A DNA stretch of 64,000 bases, taken from NCBI GenBank assembly GCA_037893245.1, contig JBAIAA010000074.1:3932054-3996053 (forward strand). The letters run 5' to 3'. Source of the stretch: Crossaster papposus (lineage: Eukaryota > Echinodermata > Asteroidea > Velatida > Solasteridae). A program made the translations under genes and the position numbers. Below, piece by piece: positions 38,170 to 50,703 of this stretch (position 1 is its first letter; each line of letters opens with the position of its first letter). Below the pieces are notes generated by a model. That model was not told the origin of the DNA. It worked only from the letters and a program-made list of their open reading frames with translations, and ran no database searches.

Positions 38170-40147
38170 CTGGAGAGATGGCCAGTCAGATTAAGAAATA
38201 TTCTCTAAGCTAAACTTCCTGCTCGTCACCGAATAAAACCAACAATCCAGATGTTGTGAGTTTTAATTTAAAAAAAATTAAAAGTACGAGGTGGAAAATT
38301 GGTAAAACTCACCGGTTTAGATATCTTTTAAATAATATATGCTATCGGTAGATGACGGACATCAGATGAATTTTGAAATATCCAGACATGAAGAAATGGT
38401 TGTAGACATTTGGCTTATAATGGGTTAATATGACATCCGAAACTCTAATTTGCAGAAACCTAAAACAGGAGAGAAAAAAATTGGCTTTTATTTTTACAGG
38501 CCGTGTTAGACATTTTTGTGAAATATAGTTAACAGGTACACCCTTAATAAATTAAAAGTAATTAAATCACTGAATTTGATAAAAACAATTGTAAATTTCC
38601 CAGATTAGCACATTTTCTATATATACATTTATATTGACTTGCGCACAATCTCCTGCATTTCACTAAGTTTTCAAGGCTTCTGACTACATGCAGCCTTCTA
38701 AACAGAAAGACTGACAACCCAAGAAAGCATTCTGCAGAACCATCCTGAATCCTACGAGTCAATTTCCATTGCTTATATCCATATAACACAATAAGGTGCG
38801 TGTGTTGGGACATAATTTGTACTGGTTTGAGTGCAAGCATCCAGTACTATGGCATGACCACTGGAAACACAGCACAGGTGTTAGGTGATGAACCGGAGTG
38901 GCAGATGACAACCTTCACGCGGTCCACACGTTAAGTAACACGTTAAGCTGCTCATCATACGAAAGAAGAAGAATTATGAACATAAATGTACATACATGCA
39001 CCGGTACATGTACATGTACACGTACTTATTTGAAAGATTTGTGATAGAGGGCATGTTTTAACAGCTCTCTTTAGATCTGTTGAGACAAAGAAGAACTTGC
39101 ATGTACATGTGTATCTTCACCAGACTCACCTTTCTTTCGAATCCTAGCGACAATCCAAAAACTTTCCCAAAACGCCAAACCACAATATGTTTCAGCAACA
39201 CACTCAAACATACAGCTGTATCCGGCCCTTCATTCAACTCACTGTGATGCTCCCCATGTCAGATACCACTCCAGTACGCGCTCAATCATACAGTACGTGC
39301 ACGTGACTTGGTTTGTGACTACCGGGCAAAGACTGTACTCTACCGCTGCCCGACGCAGCCATCTGGTTGGTCGGTTGTCGGGAGGGGTGAGACCCGCAAT
39401 AACCCACCGTTCCCCGAGAAAGCAAAACCCCTCGTATAGGTCAAGGATTATCCTGCTCTAATAGGGTGGACATTCCAGGAAGTCTATTAATTAGAGACAA
39501 GGGCAGGCAGAACAAATCCTGGAGTTTGCTTGGAAAGATGCTGCTGAAACCACAAAGGAACATTTGCTTCCCAAAGGAGCCCACTTGGGATCTTCAAGGA
39601 GAACGGTTGTTTTTTCGTACGTGACTCACGGTTGGTCATCGTGTGAACGTCAAGCCTCGGCACAACTCGGGGTATGTTTCCCCGTAAAAGCACAATTGAC
39701 AGTCATGTTCTGGTGCTTGACAAATGACAATTTCCTGATTAGGAAATCATTGGGGCATTTGTTTTTCGATGCAAGAATGTTCTCGATGCAAAACAGAACA
39801 TTCGAGAGGGTAACACGAAACAGTAGCTCCACAGTGCAAAAAGACATTTAGGATTTAAAAGGAATTATGACCAAAGAAAGGCTTCCGGAACAGGTAGTAG
39901 GTTTTAACACTTAACTTGGGCATGCACTGTGAAGCTACAAAAATAAGAGGAAATGCCAAGACTTCAGAAGACTTTGCAGTATTTAAAAAACTTATAATGA
40001 CTGACATATATGAATTTTATTTAAAAAAACGTTCCGCTGATCAAATGAAAAGATGCATGCCTGTTATGACTGATATTCCACTGGTCCTTAACCCCAACAG
40101 TCTGGAATTCTTTAATAGTGATACATTTTTTTACAAACCTCGGTGAG
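38170..40147. other. Possible INPP4 5' region; no further gene recognised
   Basis: Apart from the candidate leader donor at 39124-39130 there is no convincing gene. Open frames at 39564-39851 and 39916-40146 lack splice sites and family similarity. An ACATGTAC cluster lies at 38990-39025. Confidence 0.45.
39130..39235 (-). other. Candidate non-coding leader exon of INPP4 (5' edge unknown)
   Basis: Read on the minus strand, ATTCGAAAGAAAG is followed by a consensus donor GTGAGT (plus strand 39124-39129). If spliced to the acceptor after 35514, the frame entering exon 1 has a TAG (CGC TAG GAT) and no ATG before the one at 35408. That fits an untranslated first exon. The upstream edge given is arbitrary; no clear TATA box was seen. 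RNA evidence could easily move it. Confidence 0.35.
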
Positions 40148-40151
40148 TTAA

Positions 40152-40389
40152 CCAGTTCGCGCCAGAGGACGTATACATGTACACGCAAAATTTTCCCCAG
40201 ATTCCAAACGGATGACGCATAAACACGTCACGAGCAAGGCTTGAATTGTCAGTCAGCAGCGAGCTAGGCCGGAAATGTGTGGGTGTGCTTTCCGATACCA
40301 TCGGCCTGAACCCGCCTCGGATCTAGTTTCGTTAAAATTAATCCTGCGCCTTGGCTCGATGATGTTAAAATAATCCTAGCGCGAACTGG
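40152..40389. mobile_element. Family D element, TTAA-flanked, 238 bp
   Basis: The ends are CCAGTTCGCGCCAGAGGACG and GCGCGAACTGG. TTAA lies at 40148-40151 and 40390-40393. Confidence 0.9.
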
Positions 40390-40534
40390 TTAAAGTGAAT
40401 AAATCAAAATGCAGTTGAACCAAATGATTTTAACCCACACACAGCCGTCCTAATTCAAAACATACCGATTGGATGCATGTTGCTCTTTTTTTCTCTTCTT
40501 TCTTATTTACTTTTGTCTTATTTATATATTTTTT

Positions 40535-40680
40535 GGAATAAGATTAAAACTGCTACAAACTGCTTACTGGCTGGAATGACCTAAAATATACAAATCAAAT
40601 AAGTTAAGAGGGCCTAATACCTGTTTTTCGATCTTAACAATCTTCTTCAGAGACAAAATGGCAGTGTACATGAAACAAAC
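40535..40680 (-). repeat. Dispersed repeat with CTGAAGAAG...GAAA core
   Basis: The minus strand matches 57945-58070 (shared TAGGCCCTCTTAACTTATTT and GTCTCTGAAGAAGATT). It may derive from a Penelope-like retroelement, whose repeats often carry such a core. Confidence 0.55.
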
Positions 40681-40958
40681 ATTTAAAGGGGGACGTACAT
40701 GTACTGGTACAAACTTGATGCATAACATGGTTGGGAGGAGAAACACAAAAAAGTGAAGTGGGCCAATCAACAAAAGGAGTATTAGGCTGAGGGAATAAAG
40801 GATGAGGTCAGTGTGGGTTGGATTAAACACAGAACAAGAGGAAAAAGGGTGTGATTTTGGGTGGGGAACAAAAACAGAAAGGGTAAAACCACAAGGAAGG
40901 GGGTCCAGGGTGACGATCAAAGGGAAGAACTAACAAAGAAATATGACTGGGAGTAATA

Positions 40959-41492
40959 TGTGACCCAGCACGAGTAAATGAGACACTTTAAAAATTGAGA
41001 TTTTGATTTCATCATTTAAAGGTAGTATACACCATTGGTAATTTTTTGAATTATCAGGAATGGGTGGATTTGGGGGGTTGTATTTCATAGTAAATATCGT
41101 TTAACTGACCTGTCCGAAGTTTTACAATCATGGTTGCTGAGAAACGCAAGAAAAACGACGTTCGTTTTTAACCGGAGTCGGGCAGTTTTTCTTATGTTGT
41201 TTTTGTTTTTTTCGCGATCGCCGTCCGGCGAGAATGAATTTTGGTTTATACAATTCAATTTTTTGGAACAATTACAGGATATCTAGGGCCCTCATTTTGC
41301 TGGATGCCTACAATCATTATTTACTTTTAAATAAGTAAGATATTTCTTAATAATTCGGTAGTAAAATTGTTCGATATCTGCAAATGGTGTATACTACCTT
41401 TAAAGCTTGTTTAGCTTTAAATGATGAAAATGATGAAAATCTCAAATTTTATTTTTGCCTCAAAGTGTCTCATTTACTCGTGCTGGGTCACA
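40959..41492. mobile_element. Family E element (subfamily c), TA-flanked, split by family A
   Basis: The tips are TGTGACCCAGCACGAGTAAA and the inverse ending at 41492, with TA on both sides. The family A element 41020-41399 sits at its centre. The intact relative at 44112-44268 shows the empty site. Confidence 0.93.
41020..41399. mobile_element. Family A element, complete, nested, 380 bp
   Basis: The ends are AGGTAGTATACACCATTGGT and ATGGTGTATACTACCT, with TTAA on both sides. It is inserted at TTTAAA of the subfamily c host. Confidence 0.94.
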
Positions 41493-42035
41493 TATTCTTT
41501 TGGCAGAAAATCCACCTGCAAAACCCATGTAATACCCTTCAGACGGTTAATGTACTTTTTGCAGATAAAAAACTCAAAGTTTTGGTTCCTACACACCCTC
41601 TGATTAACAAAAGCTGTTGAACACAAACCACACCCATAAAAAGGTACATGTACCGGTACGTACAAACACGGCAGGAGCCACACCCACTGACAACCTGTTT
41701 AATAGGTGGGGGCCTTCGCTCACAAGACCGCACCCATCCTACAGCTGTCCAATCAAATACAAGGCGTGGGAAATGATTGGCACAAGCACCCAGTTTGGAG
41801 ATGTGACTGGGTTAACTAATCCCAGATGCCCGTTTTGGGTATAATGTGGTTAGTGGTTACACTGCACCATGTTATATTCTAATGCGAGTATGTGACATCA
41901 TCGTAATTGGTTATTTTGGGCTATCCTATAAATTTAAGGTATGAAGTTTGATATTTGTTCATGTCCTTGGTACCATTACTTGCATTTCAACTATAATTAT
42001 GAATTGATCATTTTTTTGTTTAGTAGATGGTTTAT

Positions 42036-42460
42036 AGGTACCAGTAGTATACATCCTTTGCATATATTTTTTTAAATCTGAATTATTGAGAAAAATCATA
42101 CTTATTTGAAAGTAAATAATGATTCTAGGCATCCAGCAAAATTATTGTGCTAGATATCATGTAATGGTTCCGAAAAATTGCATTTTATAAAAAAACATGT
42201 GCGAATGGCATCCGGCTATCGTGAACAAAAATAAGAACAAAAACAATTGCCTGATGAAATCGAAAGCTGTTTTTCTTGCTTGTTTTTCTTGCTTGTTTTT
42301 CTTGCTTGTTTTTTTTGTTTGTTTTTTTTGCTTTTTTTCCCGGCATCCATGATTGTAAAATTTCGGACAGGTCAGTTAAACGATATTTACTATAAAATAC
42401 AACCCCCCAAATCCACAAATTCCTGATAATTCAAACAATTACCAATGGTGTATTTTACCT
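42036..42460. mobile_element. Family A element, reverse orientation
   Basis: It runs from AGGTACCAGTAGTATACATC to CAATGGTGTATTTTACCT|TTAA. It has a local CTTGCTTGTTTTT triplication at 42285-42325. Confidence 0.85.
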
Positions 42461-42469
42461 TTAATAATC

Positions 42470-43310
42470 ACTCTTGGATGATGATTTTTTTGTATAAAAA
42501 AATGTTTACCCAATACCCAGAAACCTACTAAAAGAATGTTTGACACTTGACCACAGATCTTTTTTTCTGCCCGGAAGATAACAAAGTTTGATTATTATAC
42601 CTTTTGAAGATAAAATTAGTGTTTTCATTATTTTACACTTGTATTCAGCTCATTGAGAGTAATGGGTCTTGTTTCCAACTCAACTAGTGGGATTTAAATA
42701 AATAAATAAATAAATACAGGTAATCACTGAAAGTCTGAGAATAACAGGCCAGTGTTAGCACAAATGTACAGTATGCCTTGTTAATACTAGACATTAATAT
42801 GTCCCAGGTGTTCCAACTGTGACCAAAGATCTGTCAGACTACATCTTGACCTAAAGATGACCCCAAGCAAGGTGCCACACCCAAAGACCCAAGCAGGTTT
42901 TCCGCTCTGCAATTGTTCCCACCTCATCTTCCCCTCTCCCTAATTCTTCTCTTGTCTCCTGATTCTGTTGATAAGGCCTTCCCTTCCGCTTCCCCTTTGT
43001 CGAGTAATTCATGGGAGCAGGGTTCTTACAGGTAAAACAAACCTGACAGTTTAAAAGACTGAATCTAAGCTACAGGTAGCAGACTTGGATTGTCCAAAGC
43101 CTTGAGCCATGACCCCAGGGACATTAGCTCTGTCTGAATTTTGTTTCCACCTATTTGGCCAGTCATGGCCACAGAATTTATGCGTTTTTTAGGTTACATC
43201 CGAAACTCTTGAGTGGTGCTATTATAGGTGTTCGCCCATTCTACGTGTGGAAATGCTGACATTAGCTGTAGCTGTAGCTCTGGAAGCTGTCTGTCAGGTC
43301 TAAGGATTAG
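42470..43310. other. Non-coding, no recognised feature
   Basis: AT-rich sequence with an AAAT microsatellite near 42698-42716. No supported open frame. Confidence 0.5.
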
Positions 43311-43314
43311 CATT

Positions 43315-43727
43315 TGTGACCCACCAGGCCAAAACCAGGCGAAAGTCGGCAAATGCCATTTCGAGATATGGCATTGTACACAAAAAAATGCGTTGCTGGT
43401 CAATTTTTTTCTCTTTTCATCAATCGTTAGTTAAAACTATAATTTATAGGCTGTTCATGTTTAAAACTTTTTAAAAATCCCCGAAAGTGATAATATCGGC
43501 CTTCTCCTGATTTTTGTTGTCGTTGCTATTACTCAAATTGAGCAAACTTGTTGCCGCGAACGGCAACAAAATGTCACTTTTTGAAGCGTCGTTACTTTTC
43601 ATTCCATAGCGGTACTGGTGCATGTGATGTATCATTTTAAAGCTTAAAACGCTAGCAATACAATGGTATAAATTTCTCTCATATAAAAAATTTCGACTTT
43701 AGACTGGTTTTGGGGTGGTGGGTCACA
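43315..43727. mobile_element. Family E element (subfamily d), 413 bp
   Basis: The tips are TGTGACCCACCAGGCCAAAA and TGGTTTTGGGGTGGTGGGTC then ACA. TT flanks both sides. The interior contains CATTTTAAAGCTTAAAACGC. Confidence 0.82.
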
Positions 43728-44111
43728 TTTGTGCTTTTTACTGGTAAACTGGAATTGTAAAAACCCTTGAGCTTTCACTGCAGGGAGCATGACTTCCTCT
43801 GTGGTCAAGTATTTGTTTACCTATCACACCTGGTTTATGACCTGGGGTGTAAACTGTTTCAGGCCAGTGGCACTGCCCCAGAGGCTGAATTTAAGGTCCT
43901 AATTACCTGGCCAAATAGAGTTTATTTCCTGCAGTACCTGGGAAGATCTGGACATAACTTATGGCTTCTGTAACAATTAGACAGGATCAGGAACTAGTCC
44001 AGCACTAGAACTTGTGGCTACATGTGTACCATGGCCAATATTTAATATGTCTAGCCAGGTAAACTTTTCCCACCTAAGCTGTGATGTGGACTGATGACCG
44101 TTACATGCATT

Positions 44112-44268
44112 TGTGACCCAGCACGAGTAAATGAGACACTTTGCGGCAAAACTAAAAATTGAGATTTTGATTCCATCATTTAAAGCTTGTTTAGCTTTAA
44201 ATGATGAAATCAAAATCTCAAATTTTATTTTTGCCTCAAAGTGTCTCATTTACTCGTGCTGGGTCACA
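44112..44268. mobile_element. Family E element (subfamily c), intact 157-bp hairpin
   Basis: Arms 44112-44188 and about 44192-44268 are almost perfectly complementary around TTTAAAGCTTGTTTAGCTTT. ATT flanks both ends. RNA from either strand would form one long hairpin. Confidence 0.93.
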
Positions 44269-44756
44269 ATTGGTGATGACATAAGAATTTGATTTTCAGA
44301 TTTGTTTAAAACCACTTACATTTGTTTGTCAAAGTTGTCCCCTAAGTACTGTAGGTCTTCTTTCACAATAGTCCCATGATTTCTCAATTTTGTGATCTTA
44401 GCACGACTTTTGTGTTTGATGCACAATCGCAGGTTGACCTACATGTAAGACCCAAAGCCTCCAGGTCAACTGGTTATAAACCGGGTTCCGACATATCCTT
44501 CACGTCCAAAAGGTTTATCAATCCCTACAACATGCGTGTGTGTGGAAGGGTTTCTCAATCAATTCCTGAGAGATACATCGCAAGACCAACATGTGAAGTA
44601 CATTTTTCTTCTCAACCCGACACTTCAAACATTTAAACAAAATTCTTTTCCTATGAAAAAGCCTGTGTTTTCATCAGCTTCCATAGAATAATAATAACAG
44701 TGTGCCAAGTCTGTCAAATTTGACACTTCTGACGTAATCATTATTACCCCTGATCC

Positions 44757-44945
44757 TTGGGCCCAGGAAACATCCTAAATATCATCTCAGCTCCCTGGGG
44801 AGTATACAGCTCAATGCTGCCATTTGGGTGCAAATCAGCCATCTCCACCTTCACAGGTACGTACCCATTTACTCCTGGGTGGGGAGAAGCAATGAGTGGC
44901 AAAGTGCCTTGGCTAAGGGCACATTCCTATGACATTATAAAACGT
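44757..44945 (-). repeat. tRNA-derived SINE fragment
   Basis: On the minus strand it shares the GTGCCCTTAGCCAAGGCACT and CCACCCAGGAGTAAATGGGT segments with the SINE body at 49.4 kb. The head is unclear. Confidence 0.6.
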
Positions 44946-45467
44946 TATAGCGTCCTCTAGTGGCTAGTGGCAGTTGATACATGTACATATGTATGTGTGG
45001 TGAAGTTTTCCAAAACTGATGTATAATCTGCTTCATGCTAAAAACAAGTTGACAGGGAGAACAATTGATGTCACCAGATTGAAAGTTACAATGAAAAGAC
45101 CTTCAAACCTTACAAAATTGCTGAAAAATCAACCTGGGACATATAATCCAGATTTCTGTATTAAATAGTAAAGCTGAGACAGCTCTTGAGCTTTTATACC
45201 GGTATATCTAGATATAAAATCAAATCAGTAATAGAATAATCCAGGTTCTACATTTTTGGTTTTACCTTCAAAATCACTTGACCCTTTGGATAGAGTTCAA
45301 CATACTTTGTCTTTGAATGTATATTTGCTTGAATCTTGGCCGTCCTGTGTTTTTTTCCATTGACAAAAAAAAATCACCATACCTGGTACATGGATGTGTT
45401 ACACATTCAGCCATTTCAAACATGATCTGAAACAGCTTGTGTTTGCCCACTTTTTTCTAAGTTCGGG

Positions 45468-45705
45468 TCTGAGCAGTTTCTTCGGCGTTCGTTTTTCACC
45501 GCCGTCGGGCAGTGGTTCTGTTGTTCTTGTACGCCGATCGTTATTTATTTTAATAAATTCAATTGTTCAAAACAATTTACAGGATATCTAGCACAATCAT
45601 TTTGCTGGATGCCTATCAATCATTATTTACTTTCAAATAAGTAAGATATTTTTTAATAATTCGGTAGTACAATTTTTTGATATCTGCAAATGGTGTATCC
45701 TCCTT
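45468..45705. mobile_element. Family A element, partial
   Basis: It spans the family A second half: CACAATCATTTTGCTGGATG, TAATTCGGTAGTAC, AAATGGTGTATCCTCCT. The first half is missing. Confidence 0.75.
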
Positions 45706-46519
45706 TTAAAATTTCCTTTCCGGTCATAAACCATGTGGGATTTTGTACGAATTTCGCCGACAGCCGGAAGTCGAGACAGTGGTACCAATTTCTCCTCACT
45801 TCCTGAGATTGTGATCTACACTAACTTTAATACAGATTCATTAATGACAGTAATTCAACACATGGGTGAGGTTTCTCTTGGGCGATGTGGTTTCCTCACG
45901 TATTCTCTCCACATTTTTTGGGGAAAAACTTATTGGCAAAGCACCGGTAGACCATTTCCCCAACTTCCCCAATTGCGAAATCGGCAGCATCTGGAGCTTA
46001 TTTTTCATAACCCTTACTCAGGGCAGAGTTTTTTTTCTTTCTACGACACTGGGGATTGTCTTTGACTTCTCATGCCATTTCTAAAATGATGTTCTACAGT
46101 CTTCAATTCCCTTCTTCCCCAGACAAAATCTTGAGAATTTCTTCATCTTATATAAAAAAGATGCATCTACAGTGTATGTAGGAAGTGATGTATCATCTTT
46201 CCAGCCGACCTTTTTTCCCGGTGACCCACATCTACTATTTAGCCATTTGGCGTACAGATGTTTTGCAATTTGCAGGCCATTCGTGCACAACAGGGTAACA
46301 TAAAAACATAAACATATTTCCCAAAGTCGAAATAAATACATTACTGACAACATTTTGTGTTGTAACAGTTAAGCCCAAATTTACTTCCCTGTAGGTATTG
46401 TGTACACAGAGATCCAAAATTGTGTGATATTTGAGAAAAGTACCTCATGTCTATGTATACATGTACAGTATGCACATGAATAATTCGGGAACACTCCTAC
46501 AGTTCTACATGTATATGTC

Positions 46520-46910
46520 CCTAACCCTAACCTCCTAAACCCTAACACATAGAACCCGGGACACATACATGTAGAACCCGGGACACAAAGAACCCGGGAC
46601 ACATAAAACCCGGGACACATAAAACCCGGGACACATAGGGCCTTTTCGAATCCCTGGCTTCGTCTTCGTCTTTGGCTTAAGGCGATTTTTTACTCCCAAC
46701 TGCAAGATCTCCAGCCATATTCTGACGCCTGTTGTACTTCAGAAACATTCACTCGATTGATGTGAACCCAAAAGTTAGACTATTTCAATTTTCTTCCATT
46801 TCTATTTGCTTCTCAGTATTTCGGAATTCGGAGGCGAAGCCAAAGCCAAAGACGAAGCAACGGTTTTGAAAAGGCCCATAGAACCCGGGACACATACATG
46901 CAGGGATGAC
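46520..46910. repeat. Short tandem repeat (AACCCGGGACACATA), with telomere-like words, split by family C
   Basis: Units of about 15-20 bp (AACCCGGGACACAT) lie at 46550-46637 and resume after 46877. Just before them is CCCTAACCCTAACC then AAACCCTAAC. Confidence 0.85.
46638..46877. mobile_element. Family C element, exactly 240 bp
   Basis: The ends are GGGCCTTTTCGAATCCCTGG and TTTTGAAAAGGCCC, with ATA duplicated at both flanks. It is inserted in a tandem repeat. Confidence 0.92.
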
Positions 46911-47250
46911 CCCAATAATTCCACCATTAAAACATATCAAGAAACACAGAAATTCGGTGACTGTATACATTTGTACACGTGTATTGAACATATCGTACAT
47001 GTACATGTACCTCCAGTTGCAAAGAAATTTCACAAGGTTTTCACAGATTTTCACAGATGCATGCTAGCTACATGTAGTAGGCTAGCTGTGAATAAAATTG
47101 TGTTTGCTAATGAGTTCAGGAAGAGCCGGGGTGATCCACAATTGACAGCTTGTCTCTTACAGACACACCAGCACTTCCCTTAAAACTTCATTTATCAGAC
47201 AGTGAGAAAGACAGAGAAAGATTGGGGGTACGACTGACCCAATTTCTTAA

Positions 47251-47482
47251 CCAGTTCGCGCCGGAGGACATATACACGCAAAGTTTTCCCCAGATTTAAA
47301 ACGGATGACGCATAAACACGCTACGAGCAAGGCCGGAAATGTATGTCAGCAGCGAGCAAGGCCGGAAATGGGTGGGTGTGCTTCTCGGCATAATCGGCCT
47401 AAACCCGCTTCGGATCGAGTTTCATTAAAAATAATCCCGCCCCTTGGCTCGGTGATGTTAAAATAATCCCGGCGCGAACTGG
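47251..47482. mobile_element. Family D element, TTAA-flanked, 232 bp
   Basis: The ends are CCAGTTCGCGCCGGAGGACA and CCCGGCGCGAACTGG. TTAA lies at 47247-47250 and 47483-47486. Confidence 0.9.
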
Positions 47483-48035
47483 TTAAGCAAAGTGAAAAAT
47501 GTTTTGTACGAGTACACGCAAACTATGTACACACGATAATTCAATTTCAAGCTAAGCAAATTTCTTGCACGTAGGCCATTAGCTGGGGTGGGGTGAAAAA
47601 GTAGCCCCCGAAAATTAAAAAAAAAATTAAAATGGAGCCCCCGAAATAATTTTTTATTTTTTTACCCAGCTTGCCAAGAATAGTTATGAGCATTCCTTCT
47701 CTCGATCATTGTGATACCGATGGCCCAATTGTTAGACCGAGGCTAATGGACTTTTGGTGATTTACCCCCGGTACTTCAACTTGACAATTTTTGTTTCTGG
47801 TCCGGTAACTTCTTACATTAGAACCGCTTGACTTGCAATATGATGTAACACACAAACTTTGTAAAATATACGGCCTACTGATTGATATCCAGTTTGGATG
47901 GAAATAGATTCAGCCATGAACACTGAGCAATGTAAATATTGGTTTTCAACAAATGACGTACAATGTAGGCTAACATCCTGGCATTTCCTGTTTGTGGGAC
48001 ACATGCCCATAAATGTACATGAACCAGTAAACCTG

Positions 48036-48275
48036 GGTCCAATTTCATGAAACATTTAAGCACAAACATCTGCTCAGCATAAAAATTCTTTCTTGGCAAA
48101 AACAGGGTTACAAACCACATTTTCAGGTGATGTTTATTGTTTTTGACTGGTATTCAGCTGGTTTTTGCTTAGCATAAAAAGTACATGGAGTTTTGAGTGG
48201 GAACCTGTTTTTACTGAGCAAGACATTTTTGTGCTAAGCAAATTTTGTTGCTTACATGTTTTATGAAATTGGCCC
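48036..48275. mobile_element. Family B element, 240 bp, CTG-flanked
   Basis: The ends are GGTCCAATTTCATGAAACAT and ATGAAATTGGCCC, with CTG on both sides. Confidence 0.88.
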
Positions 48276-49354
48276 CTGCTGATATGTACCAGTACATGTA
48301 GCCATATTGTCTGCCATTTGTCGTATGCATAAAGCGTAACATTTATTATAAATGTAAAATGGAAATTTCTCATTTTACTTTCTTAAACCAAGCTGTTAAA
48401 GATAATGTAGTATTTCCATTAATTGCAAACTTCAAAAAAACAAAACTACTAGGGAATTATTATGAAATACGTTACTTGACTGTAAGTGAATAACAGTCTC
48501 AAGCATCCTGTGAAATCACGGCACCTGGTGTACTGTGGTTTATTAAATTTATTAAATTTAGTGAGTCCACATTTTATTTGCAATATGCTTTACATCCGTG
48601 AATGGGTGAAAACCAACTAGGCCGATTCCTAACCTGATAATTATAAACTGACCAGAGTTTCATCTGAAGGAAGTCAAGGAACCAGGCTACAAAACAGCAT
48701 TAATTTTCTTAGTTTTTCCAACATTTACATAACGTGTATCAAACATGTATATATGTACGTATGCATGAACACAAAACTTTTTTAAAAAGGTCAACGTTAC
48801 AATATTTACTATTATACACATGTATCAACTACCCTCACCCAGCCATTTGTGAAAAATACAGCAAAAGTAAATTGTTACCTTTAACAGCAAGCCTCAAATT
48901 TGGCAACAATGCTTTCTTTGAAGTGTTACCCTGCGAGAGTGGCATACAAACCCTGACCTTTGTGCCATAAGCTGACAGGAAATAGGAACCACACACCTAA
49001 CATTCCCAGTTCCACCAACGATGTACACAGCAACACGATACTGCTGACATTATTCAGGAGGTAGTTGTTAATTTTGAGACCGGATGCGCACCGAATGCGC
49101 TCGAGAATGGGGCATGGTTTCTTGCTCACAAATGAATTAACAAACTGCTTCCGCTCAAACCGGCACATTCATGTTCTGTCACGGACGGATTGTTCAGGGA
49201 ATCGCGTTCTGATTCCAAGATGAACGTCACCTCCCTGTCATTTTCATTCTGATCAAAGTGGAGTGAGATCGCTTACAGTATACAATAACTACAGACATAT
49301 TTGTATAAGGACTCAATAACAAAAACAAACATTTGACCAACATTGCCGCGGTAC

Positions 49355-49755
49355 CAGCGTGGGGCGCTGTGGTCTGATGATTACGGTGTTTGACTCGTGT
49401 GGAATGGTACACAGGTTCAAATCCTGATGGGAACATGGTGCTTGTGTTCTTGGGTAAGACACTTTACTGCAATGGCCTCTCTTCACCCAGGGGTATAAAT
49501 AGGTACCTGTGAAGGTAGAGACTAAATTGCACTGATCTCAAGCTGCTTCAGAAATGGTCTCATTCCTGATGAATAGGGATAATAATTGTAAGCAAAATTC
49601 AATCGATCTCTGGCCGGTCTCCATGGTCAGGTACTGGTAGCACCTGTCTATAAACCATTGACTCGACCACGTTGTAGCCGAGTCCTTCACCATTCAGCTT
49701 CTTAGCTGCCAGTAAGGATGATTAGCCCCCATTATTATTATTATTATTTTTTATT
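49355..49755 (+). repeat. tRNA-derived SINE, best copy
   Basis: The head GCGCTGTGGTCTGATGATTA then CACAGGTTCAAATCCTGATG carries A- and B-boxes. The body is shared with 30405-30830 (GGTCTCATTCCTGATGAATA, CATTGACTCGACCACGTTGT). The tail is ATT repeats (49728-49760). Such SINEs are transcribed by RNA polymerase III and copied by a LINE enzyme. Confidence 0.88.
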
Positions 49756-50462
49756 ATTGTTATTGTTACATGTATTTCACTAAATGAGCACTTAGGGAAA
49801 CAAATTAGCGTAAGTTTTTAGGTAATAAAAAGACAGTGACACTTAGAGAGAAATTTTAGTGTCTCCCAAAGTGTCTAGGTACCTAAAAAAAATATATGAT
49901 ATTTTGGAGTTATTTTTGCTCTAGAACGACATATTTGGGTCTAAATAGCATAAATCTCAAAGATCTTAGAGAAAAGGGTTAGGGTAAACAAGTTAGGACT
50001 GTTTTAAATTTGTGTACATCCCTATGGGATTGTCTTCCTAAGTGTCGGTGATTTTTTTAATTATTATTGTTGTTTTATTATTATTATTACTACCCAACCT
50101 TGGCCAGAACAACAGAAAGCAACGGTGAGCTCTAGTTCCTTAAAGACATTGCACCACCTCGTCAGTAGGCTCAAAATGAAGAACCCCACTTCAGTAAGCG
50201 AACTAATACAAACATCACAGTAACAGCAAGTTCATTCAAAATGTGTCTAGAATAACTAAACATGTACACAGTTCTTGAGAGACTTGATACCAATCAGCCA
50301 ATGTTCCAGTTTAAGGTTTAATTATTTCACAAGCATCCCTCAAACTGCCCCACCCTCTTGCTCCAAGTCTGCCAGCTGATGATACCAAACTATGGACAAT
50401 CCGTAACTTCCTACAACTCCCTAACTTAAACTGGCCCCACCTTAAGCCTAAACCGTTTCCTG

Positions 50463-50703
50463 GGGCCAATTTCACGGAGCTGCTAAGCACAAAAAATTGC
50501 TTAGCACAAAAAAGTCTTGCTCATTAAAAACAGGTTACCAGCCAAAATTATACCATTTTTTCATGATAAGCAAAAAAACAGCTCATTAGCAATCCAGAAC
50601 AATAAAGATCAGGTGAAAATTTGGTCTGTAACCTTGTTTTTGCCAAGGACACATTTTCATGCTAAGCAAATTGTTGTGCTTAGCAGCGCTATGAAATTGG
50701 CCC
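50463..50703. mobile_element. Family B element, about 240 bp
   Basis: The ends are GGGCCAATTTCACGGAGCTG and ATGAAATTGGCCC. The flanks are CTG and CTA. Confidence 0.88.

Noticed and set aside
39564..39851. 95-codon open frame upstream of the INPP4 leader candidate
   Set aside because: Frames of similar length exist on the opposite strand, with no family similarity or splice sites.
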